Below, piece after piece: positions 44,630 through 55,839 of a stretch of 64,000 nt of DNA (positions within the stretch are counted from its first letter, which is position 1; each line of letters opens with the position of its first letter). Source of the DNA: Orobanche coerulescens (Eukaryota; Streptophyta; Magnoliopsida; Lamiales; Orobanchaceae); the NCBI GenBank assembly GCA_033398695.1, contig CM065816.1, forward strand, positions 134,265,358 to 134,329,357. The letters run 5' to 3'. The position numbers were made by a program, and so were the translations under genes. The notes beneath the pieces are model-generated. The model saw only the letters and a program-made list of their open reading frames with translations. It had not been told where the DNA came from and did not search any database.

Positions 44630-45025
44630 GTTTAACATCGGTTTTGTAAAAATCGATGTTAAAAAAAACGCGGTGGCATAATTGAAAATTTTAAAACAAA
44701 TTAACATCGGTTCTGCTAAAAACCGATGTTAAATTAACAATTAACATCGTTTTTTAGAAAAATCGATGTTAATTTTTAAATAAAGTTTCGATTTTTTTAA
44801 AAATTCCAGATTTTTAAAAAAATTTAACATCGGTTATACTAAAAACCGATGTTAAATTAAAAATTAACATCGGTTTTTAAAAAAACCGATGTTAAATGAT
44901 GTAAATTTTTAATTTAACATCAGTTTTTAGAAAAAGTGATGTTAATTTTTAATTTAACATCTGTTTTTTGCAGAACCGATGTTAATTTTTAATTTAACAT
45001 TGGTTTCTAACAGAACCGATGTTAA
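44630..45025. repeat. AACATCGGTT inverted-repeat array of CACTA 1, left
   Basis: About fifteen copies of TTAACATCGGTT and its complement alternate to form potential hairpins. The right counterpart is at about 45865-46010. Such arrays bind the TNPA-type protein in En/Spm elements. Confidence 0.9.
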
Positions 45026-45660
45026 TTTGTTAAAAAATCTGAATTCTTTGAAAAAAAATAGAAACTTTATTTTTTTTAAAAATCCGGAATATTAATATTA
45101 AAAATTGGCTGTTTATATTTATTATTCAAAAATAAAAAGGAAAAATCGGAAGTTTTTATTTAAAGTTCGAATATAAAAAATAAACATTCGTTTGAAAATA
45201 TAAAATAAAAATCGGATGTTTTTATTTAAAGTTCAAAAATAAAAAATAAAAATCTGATGTTTCTATTAAAAGTTTTTCAAAAAAAAGTGGAATATTATTT
45301 TTCATAAATAAATAAAAACTGAATTATTATAGATATTTTTAAAAACCTGCTAGTTTTTGTTTTGGTAATTTTTTTACTTTTCATAAAAAAACTATTTTAT
45401 TTTTTACAAAAAAATCTAAAAATAAAAAAAAAAAACAGATTAAATATTAATTATAGATTAGATCCAGATTTTTTAATTTTTTATTTTTTATTTTCGAACT
45501 TTAAATAAAAACATTTGATTTTTAATATTAATATTCTCGATTTTTTTAAAAAATAAAGTTTCAATTTATATATATATAATATTAAATTATCTTATATTTA
45601 TATAAATTTTTAAATGTATATAGTATATAAATATAACGCATAGCAAAAAATATACAAGAA

Positions 45661-45733
45661 GTTCATCTCGCGGAGTGGTAATATCACACTTCCACAAGCA
45701 AGAGGTGGTGAGTTCGAAACCCACCAACAACGA
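45661..45733 (+). other. tRNA-like segment inside CACTA 1
   Basis: Contains an A-box-like CGCGGAGTGGTA and a B-box-like GAGTTCGAAACCC at tRNA spacing. A T-arm can form (GTGAG/CCCAC around TTCGAAA). I see no good acceptor stem, so it is a tRNA relic or a SINE head rather than a gene. Confidence 0.5.
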
Positions 45734-46321
45734 AATTTAATGGTATTTGTTGTAGGTTGTGGGGGTTGGTGCGGGGGGCTAGTGCGGGTGGTTGGGGCGA
45801 GTGTCTGGGTTGGGGCTGGGTTGGGCTAGCGGGGTTAACCGCGGTCCGATAAAATTTTAAAATCACGAAATTTAACATCGATTGTCCCAGAACTGATGTT
45901 AAATTTCGCGATGTTAAAATTAACATCGGTTGTTATAACAACCGATGTTAAAATCGATGTTAATCTTAACATTGCGACATTTAACATCGGTTCCAAAACC
46001 GATGTTAAATGTTTGTTTTGTAGTAGTGTACCCTCAGTTACGTACGTAATGTATCAGGCTTAACGTACATAACCCTCATAGAGATAGCGTACGCTGGGTG
46101 CTGACAGTAGCGTACGCTAGGTCTAAAGTACTTAGCCAAAATACAACTTACCATGCAACTTCTAACAGTCTAAACAATACGAACGTCAAACTTAAAATAG
46201 TTTGATTATGAAATATCTCGTTATAATAAATATTGTATGAATCCAATTATAATACCACGATACTCATACAATACATATAATACAATAGTATAGAAATGAA
46301 AAATTGCAGCCGGATATTACA

Positions 46322-46644
46322 CGTACAACCAGGTTCTCCCAAATAAAGAGAACAATAATCATCCCTCCAAATCAAAACCAGTAATGATATTCTGTATGAG
46401 GTCCTTGTAAGCATTTTGATGAAGGCAATGTTTAAACCCCTTGTCTCCAGCCAACACATGACTTTACAGTTAACGTGGTGGTCAATTGGACCAAGTCCAT
46501 GAATTTTGCCACAAACAAACATTAATCTGATTAATGGTAGTGTAATCTAAACTTAGGAGTATAAGCATATTTTTGAAGCATCTTTTTGATTGCTTCTTAC
46601 CTTTTCACTCTAAATCATTAAGTTTGCTTATACTTCCTTAATGA
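46322..46644. other. unclassified sequence right of element B
   Basis: About 320 bp of non-repetitive-looking DNA between B's LTR and the coding-like segment at 46645. A minus-strand frame of about 65 codons over it resembles nothing I know. It may be older host DNA. Confidence 0.35.
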
Positions 46645-46842
46645 TGCAGCTTCTACTTTTCTGGCTCAACTGATAATTTTGGGTGTTATCCCCAAACCTT
46701 GCCTAGTAGGGAAATCATTGGTTCCGCAATTGGTGATGAACTAAGGGTGTCATACATAAGATCAAATAATTACTATGACTATGCGTTTATTGTTCTTGCA
46801 GCTAGTTTGGGCAAGTTCGTTGAGTTGTTTCACATAATCTCA
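46645..46842 (+). pseudogene. unidentified coding remnant, part 1
   Basis: An open frame of 66 codons begins just after an acceptor-like ATGATGCAG and runs to the CACTA insertion. It includes the words FGCYPQTLPSREIIGSAIG and YDYAFIVLAASLGKFVEL. Removing CACTA 2 with one TCA repeat, then the hAT-like element with one 8-bp repeat, keeps the frame open through 57264-57412 and 58634-58703 to TAG 58704-58706. The total is about 138 codons. I do not recognise the family. It could be a host exon or part of another element. Confidence 0.5.
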
Positions 46843-46864
46843 CACTATAAGAATAAACGTCAAA

Positions 46865-47340
46865 GACTTCGGATAATATCCGAAGTAAAAATGTTATAAT
46901 TACCGAAGTCTATGTTCGTGTAGTTAAAGGTATACTTTAGACTTCGCTGATTATGCGAAGTCTAATATCGTAATAACCGAAGTCTATATCGGTTTTTAGA
47001 ACCCGAATATGGGGGTTTGCGAAGTAAAAAATGTCCTTCCACTTCACTTATTTTATAATCGCTGAAGTGTATATTTCCTATTCACTTCGGCAAAATATAT
47101 ACAGATGAAGTAAAAAATGTCCTTCCACTTCACTTATTTTATAATCGCTGAAGTGTATATTTCCTATTTTATGTTATCGACTTCGCTTATTTATAGATAA
47201 CGAAGTTAAAGATACCACATTGACTTCACTTTTATTTATTTAGCCGAAGTATTACACTCCTTTTTACTTCGCTTATTCTATTTTGTGTTGCTAATTATAT
47301 ATCTCTGACTTCGTTTTTTATCCGAAGTAAATAACCACAT
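46865..47340. repeat. subterminal CCGAAGT array of CACTA 2, left
   Basis: More than fifteen GAAGT/ACTTC words (GACTTCGG, CCGAAGTC, CACTTCGC) in both orientations, including a 65-bp direct duplication (about 47026-47090 and 47107-47171). Right counterpart at about 57040-57245. These are presumed TNPA binding sites. Confidence 0.88.
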
Positions 47341-48090
47341 TGCATATTTCTTTTCAATTTGTAAATATAGAATCCCTGTTGTACAAAAAAATGATCCATC
47401 CAATAAAAAACCTCAATTCACAAGATCTCAACAACACAACCTCAAATACATCAATCAACCTCATTAAAAATCCAACAAACTCAAATCACAAGATCCCAAT
47501 TCAATAACACAAGATTATAAGCATTGATAATAGTAATAAACCACACTTTCATCTATAAACGGCGGATTGTCATACAAAAATGCCAAATATTCAGATTCGC
47601 GTGATTCACAAGTTTGCATTGGGCATAACTATAATATGCCAACATCAAATAAACTTCCATAATGTCTACGAGACACATGCATAGGTCTAGATAATAGATT
47701 GCATACATCAACCAAACATTCACCATATTTACCCGATGAAACGAAATGTTCTGATCTAACTATACCAACAGACATTCACCATCATCACCTGAGTACCGCA
47801 CCATACATATATAAGATCAATCGAAACTAGAGAACTTCCCGACAATGAAGCCACCTAAGCACCATCAACAAACGTAGACAAACTCGCTCCACTCGTTCCT
47901 AACTTCATCATACGCTCCCGAGTGTAGTATTGGTCTTTGGTGAACCAGATCTTGATCAAATCACATTGAAACAAAAAATAGATAAAGTACATTCATAAAA
48001 GATGCATCAACATCAAAAATTTCAGTACCAAAACAGACTAGATGTGGAAATTACCATCTTCTCGAAATCATATAATAGAAAAGGATGACA
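47341..48090. other. CACTA 2 noncoding interval
   Basis: AT-rich, many short frames, nothing recognised. Probably the 3' UTR of the minus-strand gene and spacer. Confidence 0.5.
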
Positions 48091-48099
48091 ATGAAAATT

Positions 48100-48756
48100 A
48101 CCATCTTCTCAAGTGTGGATCTTCGCTTTCAACGATCTCTTTGATGTAGCGGAGGACACAAAATCCTTGATGAAGGGAGGATAGTTCTTGTTTCGATTGC
48201 CCTATAAAATTTAAAAGCCATGAATCGATGTCAAATTTATATATACAATGAAGCACGGGGTTCCTTATAAAATTTAAAAGCCATGAATCGATGCCAAATT
48301 TATATATACAATGTAAGCTGTGGGTTCCTTATAAAATTTAAAAGCCATGAATCGGATGCCAAATTTATATATACAATGAAGCACGGGGTTCCTTATAAAA
48401 TTTAAAAGCCATGAATCGATGCCAAATTTAAAATTTCCAGTTGACGGAATAAGGTCGAAGTAGGGTTTCCTTATATGGCCGCTTTTGAAAAGATTAAAAA
48501 TAATAAAAAGTACCCCGAGGTTTAGGGTAATTAAAGAAATATCCGTAAATATTACAATTAGACCCTTAGGTTTTGTATGAATATATATATATATATAGTT
48601 CGCAAAATGATATCTCCATACACTTACAGTGATTTGCTTATAACCCGGAGCCTTATTATATCCTCTGGATGCATTGATGGTTTTCACAGCGCTACATTTA
48701 AAAATAGAAGAATTATACCTTTGGAACATTAATGAATCTTCAAGAAAAGAATCAGC

Positions 48757-48787
<31 letters not shown>

Positions 48788-49560
48788 CCTGATCACAGTA
48801 TTCTTCCAACCATCTAATCGAGTTCTATTGCCAAGGGGATCAATCAGGTAGACCATGTTCTTGTCATCATTGACCACAGTCAGGATCCAATGGTTACTGC
48901 GTAATTGGTAAAGAAGCATTAATAATGTCACATGATAATATGATATGCATTATCATAATAGAAATAGTATTATTTACCCATTGTTATATGGGATAAGGCA
49001 AATGCAGTCCCTCGGTGATGCCATCAAGCGAGCAATGATGTGTTTTTCCTGCACACTCTTCTCTAAAGCATGATCCACGCACCCAGGATCCACGAAGCAA
49101 AAAGAATACGGATGATTTTTCGCATTCAAGTTATTGAAGAGCTTACCGCATTAGGCCATACGATTACAATTGTATCAAGGCCATAGGTCTACCAGAGATA
49201 CATAACAAGAGAGGAAAAACATAAGATGCAATTGTATTATGTTATACATCTTACCCCATATAAGCCAATATATGCATACCACCAATTGCTTTCATTTCCA
49301 TGAAGTCAAAGATTTGATTTCTCGACAAATGACTATTTTTTTCCCTCAAACATTGCCTCATCAAGTACAACGCGCAAGGAAGTATCATTGGTCATGAATC
49401 TATCGGCGTGAGAATATACAAACTTGCAAGCCATGGGTAATGATCTCTCTATTTCCTTCAACTTCGATCGAACAACATCATCATCCTTCTTTCCCGACTT
49501 GATTTTCTTCCCAACCCGATTCAACTCAAGTGGATCTTCATGAGCATTAGTTAGATCGAT
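48100..49560 (-). pseudogene. ULP1-like (peptidase C48) domain in CACTA 2
   Basis: Minus-strand pieces in several frames match the order of a C48 cysteine protease, the SUMO-protease fold. They are NQIFDFMEMKAIGGMHILAYMG (about 49320-49255), DCICLIPYNN (about 48985), then the catalytic His block SNHWILTVVNDDK with YLIDPLGN (about 48900-48830). Finally GFCVLRYIKEIVE (about 48170) stands where the catalytic Cys block ECG is expected; the Cys-Gly pair just before it is not present in this reading. ULP1-like domains are known in plant CACTA and Mutator-like elements. Frames are broken by stops and apparent introns. Confidence 0.72.
48202..48433. repeat. four ~64-bp tandem copies within CACTA 2
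   Basis: Each copy contains TATAAAATTTAAAAGCCATG and AATCGATGCCAAATTTATA; the fourth is truncated. They lie just upstream (minus strand) of the last ULP1 block. An (AT)n microsatellite lies at 48580-48597 and a longer one at about 48757-48782. Confidence 0.9.
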
Positions 49561-49599
49561 GAGTGCATGAGCACTTCTTCTTTGCAGGGAGAATCAACC

Positions 49600-50490
49600 T
49601 TCTCTGCACAATATTTAATTAATGTAAGCCATAATGTTCTAACTATCTATTCTTAATATACAAAACATCTATATACCCATTATATGAGAGAATTACCTCG
49701 GAATCGGCTAGAATTACCATGTCTTTTGGCCAAGCAACGATAGCGCCAAGGGCATCCGCAATAGTTAGTGGACCATTTTTAATGGGAGCAGGAGATCCTC
49801 ATCATACCCATCCTCGACGACACCGTCAATAGACACTTTCCAGCTTGTCTTTGCCAATTGGTACAAGATGGATCAACACATGCGGCCCTCCAACCGACAC
49901 TACCGTCCCATATGCAATAATATGGTCAACTTGTCCTTTGGCGAGTGCAAGATCTCCCTAAACAAGATCATACGATGAGAATTAAACATAGGATCATATA
50001 ATAAAAATGGCATGGATAATGAAAACTCTAGAGTTGAAAACCTCTATTTCACGTGGATCGACCTCATCTAATTTGCTAATAGGTTGTCTTACTTTCACTT
50101 GTTCTTTTTCCCCTTGAAAGAACAATAAGGTAAGAATTAGCTTTGATATACATATGAGGAAATAATATATCGACTTAATATTTATAAGAAAGTCAAATGA
50201 CCTTAGGATCTGGAGTCGCTTCTTCAACATCTTTTTGTCTTTGGGAGGACCTTGGACTTCCTACCCTTCTATTGACAAAAATATGTTGATTAAAATCAGT
50301 AGATGCTATAAAGTGAATGAAATATTGAAAGTCTTTAAGTAATTAAAATTATAAGTAACCTTCGCCTTTGGACCGCCAACCACTCCATCTTTCCCCACGG
50401 ATATCTCGGCAGACTTCAATGATTTGTTTCCTCTGTCAAGAATGTATGCAATTAAAACGAAGAGGAAGAAAGAATGTATACAAGTGCCTA
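49600..50490 (-). other. CACTA 2 interval between ULP1-like and TNPA-like blocks
   Basis: Contains short minus-strand frames with charged, lysine-rich stretches (for example KQEQVKVRQPISKLDEVDP-like at about 50050-50110), separated by AT-rich intron-like DNA. Probably linker exons of the same gene; no domain recognised. Confidence 0.45.
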
Positions 50491-50499
50491 CATACATAC

Positions 50500-52260
50500 G
50501 GGAATGCGGTGGTGTAATATTTTAAATAAATAACCTTGACAATCCGAGAAAATCCTTCACGGAGAAAGTCTTCCATCAAGTTGCTTTTTGCCTTCTTAAA
50601 ATTTCGTTTAAGATCAATTTTTAGGCCATTTTACCAAATTAACAAAATCTATCGTCATCCTAAAGGGTATAACGGTGAATTACCATTGGCTTTGGAGCAT
50701 CACAAATCCAGTCCCACTTGGTTTGTGTCCAAGACTGGATTGGCCATGTTTGACGATCTCTTTGATGAAGTAGTCGGGCTTTTGCTTCCTTTTCTGCAGC
50801 AAGTTCACTTTCAATCATCCACTTCAGCCCTCAAACTAGACACTTCTTGATCTTTTCTTTTAGGTTCTCAACCAAGGCCTTTGAAATTGGTTCTCTGTCT
50901 TTCGTGCGATCCGAAATAAACTTGTGGTTTGACGAACCCTCCTACGCCTCTTACTCTTCCATATTTCTCGTTTGTTCCCAACGCTTCAGTTAAAGCATCA
51001 TGAGATCCTTGTGGAATAAAATCTCCCTTAGCTTGTTTCTTCAAGACTTCCTCCTAGAACAATCCACACGCCATACATGTAAAAGAAAGTGTTTAGATAA
51101 TATGATAAGACAAATAGAGCAAAAGTATTTGAATTTAAATTAAAGAGCCTAATTAGTTAAAAATACTCACAATGTATGCTACCATCGCCGCTGTCTCCTC
51201 ATCTGCTATATGACCTTTGTCATTTTGGCGGGCTAAGAACCAAAGCAGCGATCTATCGATTTCGTCATCCTCACCAAGTAATCCCTTCTTTCTCTGTTTT
51301 TCAACGATAAAAAACTATTACGTCACCCAAAGGTTTATAAATATCTGAATAGAAAAAGGGCAAGTCCGGGAAGGGTCACACGACAATGACTTTATAAAAA
51401 TCTAAATACGGTGATTAAATAATTTTCTTACTAGCTCGGCTTCCACCGCAATAACCCTTTCGAGATGCCTTGTGACGATATTTGATCCGTTTAGTCCGAT
51501 CCTTCCGCTCCTTGTGTGTAATCTGGATGATTCCCAAATAAGTACATATTTGAGAGATTTAAATGGAAAAATGTCAACTTTTAATACCTTCCACGAAGGG
51601 TCCATTCTCTTATCCACAAACTCTTTCCAAACTTCACCGAGATGTGATATTCGGTGGGTGGAGAAGATCGCACTGCAACGTGATTTTTGCGAAATGGCCA
51701 CACAAACTTCTTAGTCATTTTAGTCTTCCATCACGCCATTTCTGGTTCGGAAGCCAAGACCGTCTTCTTAGTTTGTGGCGCTAATTCAAATACATTACGC
51801 GATTATCAAAAAAATTGTTAATATTAGAACAAACCATCAACAAATATCTGATATCATATAAAACACATATATAACATTGCAACATTTAGTCTTACCAGTA
51901 TCTCTTCCCAGATCTTATCTTTGATATCCTTTGGAACGAACCTCCAGTTGTCTATGTTGCATGGAACCATGGATCTTGCAACATGTCCAATGTATGACTG
52001 CAAGGCCTTATTATCCTCATACAAAGCCCGCCCAAGGCTATCGTAACGGACCTTAACCTTATTCCCTCTTGCCCTCAGCTTAACCAACTTCCACATAGAT
52101 GATGGACCCCGTTTGGTTCTTTTTGCTCGTGAACAGGTACTTCTTCATCTGTAGCTACAGGATGTTTAGCCTCCTCATGTTCAGGTGCCCGCTTCTCAGA
52201 AGCATTAACCATCTTCTTCCTTTGCTGAACACTCCTTTTCTTCGTTTTCTTAGGAGACAT
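50500..52260 (-). pseudogene. TNPA-like protein (Transposase_24 type) of CACTA 2
   Basis: Minus-strand gene that in En/Spm-type elements binds the subterminal repeats and assists TNP2. It starts at ATG 52260 with a lysine-rich, nuclear-signal-like head (MSPKKTKKRSVQQRKKM). It continues after an apparent frame change or intron with VRYDSLGRALYEDNKALQSYIGH and CNIDNWRFVPKDIKDKIWEE (51854-52096). A later block at 51402-51701 reads FSTHRISHLGEVWKEFVDKR. Further charged pieces extend to about 50500. Several stops; the intron structure cannot be fixed by eye. Confidence 0.68.
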
Positions 52261-52589
52261 CTGCTTTTTTCCTGCAATAACCCATAAAATACATCATATA
52301 AGTTTTTCATAATTCAGATAAAAATAAATAATAAAGCTGAAAAAGCACATAAAACATTATAACGTAACAGGAACACATAACAATCATAATATGTACAAGA
52401 AAAAGACAATAACATAAATTGATGTTCATCATTTTAAGCAATACATAACAAACTGTTACATCATTTTTTCTTTTTCACCACCCAAACACCCTCACCCTTA
52501 CTACCATCCTTACTACCCGGCCTAACATATCGTTGATGAGTAGGAATACAATGAGTTGCCAAGTCATCTAAAGGACGAGAAAGTGGAAT

Positions 52590-55500
52590 GGTAGTCACTT
52601 CCTCATTCTCCCCTCACTATTATTCTTATGAATTGGTAGAACCACTGACCATCCTTTTCTTAACGGGTCATCAACGTAAAAAACCTGACTAACTTGACTT
52701 GCTAGCACAAACTCTTCTTTTCTATGACCCCGTTTGTTCAAATTGACTAAGGTGAATCCACATTCGTCGTTCGTGATTATTCCCTTATCATTTGGAACCC
52801 ATGCGCACTTGAAAACAGGAACTTGAAACTGATGATAGTTTAACTCCCATATCTCCTCGATTACTCCATAGTAGCGCATATCCGCAAACAAGGGGTTCTT
52901 ATCTTTTACCGCTAACAAGCATTGTGTTCGCCACTTGAGACACCCCATTGTTTTGACAAACTCTTTCATCATCTCGGGCCTTTGTTTGGTACAAACTACC
53001 GTTTATGACATAGCCATCCGTACTTAATGACTCGCGCACGTGGCCCATGTGCCAACCATGTTAATGTTGACGTCGTCCCCCATTGCAACTATTTATTTCC
53101 TCACCACCTTCCTTTTGAACCACCCAGTGAATCGCTTGTTGTGAATATCTTGTATCCACTTGTCATCTTTCGCTTTCTTTGGATTCAGCACTTTCAAATG
53201 GGCCTTATGCTCACTTTGTAGAAGTGTATATACATCACATTATTAGTTCAAAGCAACACCATATATAGTATGTATAGAAAATTATAAACAATGAATGTGT
53301 AATTTTTGAAAATTGAATTAGGCTTACATGATGAAGGGAGACACTTCTTCACAGTTTTCTAACACAATTTTGTGTGCCCTATGCAAGTCAACTTCTTCCA
53401 CCAGTTTAGCAGCCCGTCCGTCTAGGAAACCGGGAGTTGTGGTATTGAGGTCTCTAACTGAAATAGGTATCCCAACAGGATCGAGATCTTTCATGTATTC
53501 CGAACAAAACTCGACAGCCTCTTCTGCAGCATATCGTTGAACAATGCAGCCTTCGGGGTGTTTTCGACTTGCCACATATCCTTTATACACCTTCATGCAC
53601 CTTTCAAATGGATACATCCACCTAAAGTGAACTGGTCCACATAACCGGACTTCTCGAACAAGGTGGACTGTAAGGTGAACCATGATATCGAAGAAAGAGA
53701 GTGGAAAGTATTGCTCCAACAGGCAAAAGGTCTCAATCAAGTCAGATTGCAGCTTATCTAGCATGAGTACGTCGACGACTTTCGAACAAAGATCTTTGAA
53801 GAAGAAGCAAAATCTCATAACAGCATATCTCACATGCTTTGGCAGAGCATCACGTATAAGTATAGGCAGGAAATGTTGCATTAGCACATGACAATCATGT
53901 GATTTTAGGCCCGACAACTTCAACTTATCGAGGCAAACAATACTTTTCATGTTTGAAGAGAAGCCCTCCAGCACTTTTATATCCATCAATGATGTGCACT
54001 GCAGCTTTTCTTTTTCGTGAACGAGCATGCGCTAAGAGGAAGAAATGTTCTCTTCTCCCCAACTTCGGGTGCTAGTTCGGCACGATCCCCATCTCCACAA
54101 AGTCTAGCCTTGCCTCTACATTATCTTTAGTCTTGCCTTTGATATTCATCGAGTATTCATCAAGGACTCCAAGACGTTCTTCTCAATATGCATAACATCC
54201 AAACAAAGGCCTCACGTGCAAGTGCTTCCAATAAGGAAGATCGAAAAGATAGACTTCTTCTTCCAAAGATTTTTGAACTTAGCATCTTCTACGATCTGCT
54301 CGTCGTCTTCCTCTATCTGCTCACTTCTTTTTTCTTTCTTTTAGCTCCCACATTGACCTTCTTACCAAAGCGAAACTTGATGTGCGGCGCTTTCTCGAAC
54401 AATTTTATTCCGGATAATGGTTTGGGTGCTTCTCCAAGTTCTTCCATGCCATTAAACTCCTTCGTTAGTCTTCGATATGGATGAGACTCTTTAAGAATCT
54501 GCCTATGGCCAAAGAACGACATTTTCTTCCCCTTGGTCAAGTGCTTTGCATGTGTATTTACTCCACATATTGGACACGCGAAGTATCCATGTGTAGCACA
54601 TCCACTAAGATTTCCGTATGCGGGAAGTCGTTAATTGTCCATAGTAGAATCGCTCTCAATGTGAAAAGTTGGTCTCTATATGCATCATACACACCATCAA
54701 CTCCCTCCCACAACAACGCAAGTCCTCAACTAACAACTCAAGGTAGACATCTATATCATTTCCCTATTGCTTTGGACCAGATATAAGCATTGTTAACATG
54801 ATGAATTTCCTCTTCATGCACATCTCTGGAGGCAAGTTATACGTGACTAACATTACAGCCAACAAGCGTGTCTCTTGCTCATAGTACTATGAGGATTAAT
54901 TCCATCGATGCGAGCGCTGACGAAGATTTCTTGACTCTTCCTCAAAATCCTTCCACTTATGGTCAATCAACTTCCATGCGGGAGAATCGCATGGATGTCG
55001 TAATTGACCAAAGAACTTTGGAGTATCGGCATGCCGAGTTAGGTTCTTTGAAGTCTCCAAAGATTTGAACATTCTTTTGAATCTTGGAATGGGAGGAAAA
55101 TACCAAACAACCTTGGCCGGGACGCCGATCTTCTCCTTCTTGTTCTTAGTTAGTTTCCACCTGGACACATCACATTTTGGGCAATGGTATGATCTCGCAT
55201 ATTGTTTCCTATATAGGATACAATCGTTGGAGCACGCGTGTATTTTCTCGTGCTTCAACCCCAAACAACTCAAAGTCTTCTTAGCTTCGTACATTGAGGA
55301 TGGTAGGTTGTGGTTCTCTGGTAACATATCCCCGAAATCGGCTAGTAGATCTGAAAAAAGTGCATCTGTCATCCCATGTCTTGCTTTTGTATTGTAGAGT
55401 TTTACAAGCGCACTCAACTTTGTATACTGTCGACAGCCTTTATACAAGGGTTTTTCTGCTTCCTCGACAAATTTGACAAACTCTTCAGGATCTTCTGAGA

Positions 55501-55828
55501 ACTTCTCAAAGGCTGCCTCACACATATCACCCAGTTCTTCATTCATGTCACCATGTTCGGGTGGATCTTGGTTGACACTCTCACGATCATTCAGGCTCTG
55601 ATCCCCATGCCAAATCCAATTGGTGTAAATTGGACTAAAACCGTTGAAATAAAGATGCTCTCGCAACATCTTCACCGACCCTTTTTTCATATTGTTGCAC
55701 TTGCAACACGGACAAGGAATGAAGTTCTGATCAATTTCTGAATTCTCTAAACATTCTCTAATGAACTTTTCGACACCTTCCCCATATACTGCACTCCTCC
55801 TATCTGATTTAATCCAAGATCTATCCAT
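52590..55828 (-). pseudogene. TNP2-type transposase of CACTA 2
   Basis: The catalytic transposase of plant CACTA elements, decayed. From ATG 55828: the transposase-associated domain (MDRSWIKSDRRSAVYGEG, then PCPCCKCNNMKKGS) and the TNP2 body (CSNDCILYRKQY, CPKCDVSRWK, RHADTPKFFGQLRHPCDSPAW, open to 54896). Then in broken frames come DGINPHSTM, NLPPEMCMK, NDIDVYLELLVEDLR, YFACPICG and KMSFFGHRQILKESHPYRR (54313-54880), and LDVMHIEKNVLESL (about 54195). The DUF4218-like block (53324-54028: HDCHVLMQHFLPILIRDALP, ...VRLCGPVHFRWMYPFERCM) and the DUF4216-like block (52595-52972) follow. Several frameshifts and stops. Confidence 0.9.
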
Positions 55829-55839
55829 TACTAACTACT

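Larger units (their letters stand above)
44598..46028. mobile_element. non-autonomous CACTA element 1
   Basis: The ends CACTAGTACAAAA and TTTTGTAGTAGTG (inverted) are flanked by the 3-bp target repeat TAC (44595-44597 and 46029-46031). The corresponding place in B's 3' LTR (near 36880) is uninterrupted. Subterminal regions (44630-45025 and 45865-46010) are packed with AACATCGGTT/AACCGATGTT words in both orientations. No transposase; the interior is AT-rich with a tRNA-like segment. Confidence 0.95.
35487..46321 (-). mobile_element. Tekay/Del-like Ty3/gypsy element B
   Basis: Minus-strand element: 3' LTR (35487-37174, truncated by A), pol (about 37190-40300), protease/knuckles, gag (to 41911), primer site and 5' LTR (42332-46321, with a CACTA inside). 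The last coding block before the purine tract is an integrase C-terminus and a decayed chromodomain-like stretch, typical of chromoviruses. It is more degraded than A. Confidence 0.88.
42332..46321 (-). repeat. 5' LTR of element B with a CACTA insertion
   Basis: Minus orientation: start TGTAATATCCGGCTG at 46321, end GGGGTGTTACA at 42332. Without the CACTA it is about 2.56 kb. It holds a TATA box (44365-44372), motif arrays on both sides of the CACTA (about 44394-44566 and 46034-46125) and, near 42713-42753, a weaker form of the stem-loop and TTTTAG|G site. Confidence 0.87.

Noticed and set aside
45661..45733. Functional tRNA gene
   Set aside because: A- and B-box-like words are present but no convincing acceptor stem or canonical anticodon arm can be drawn.
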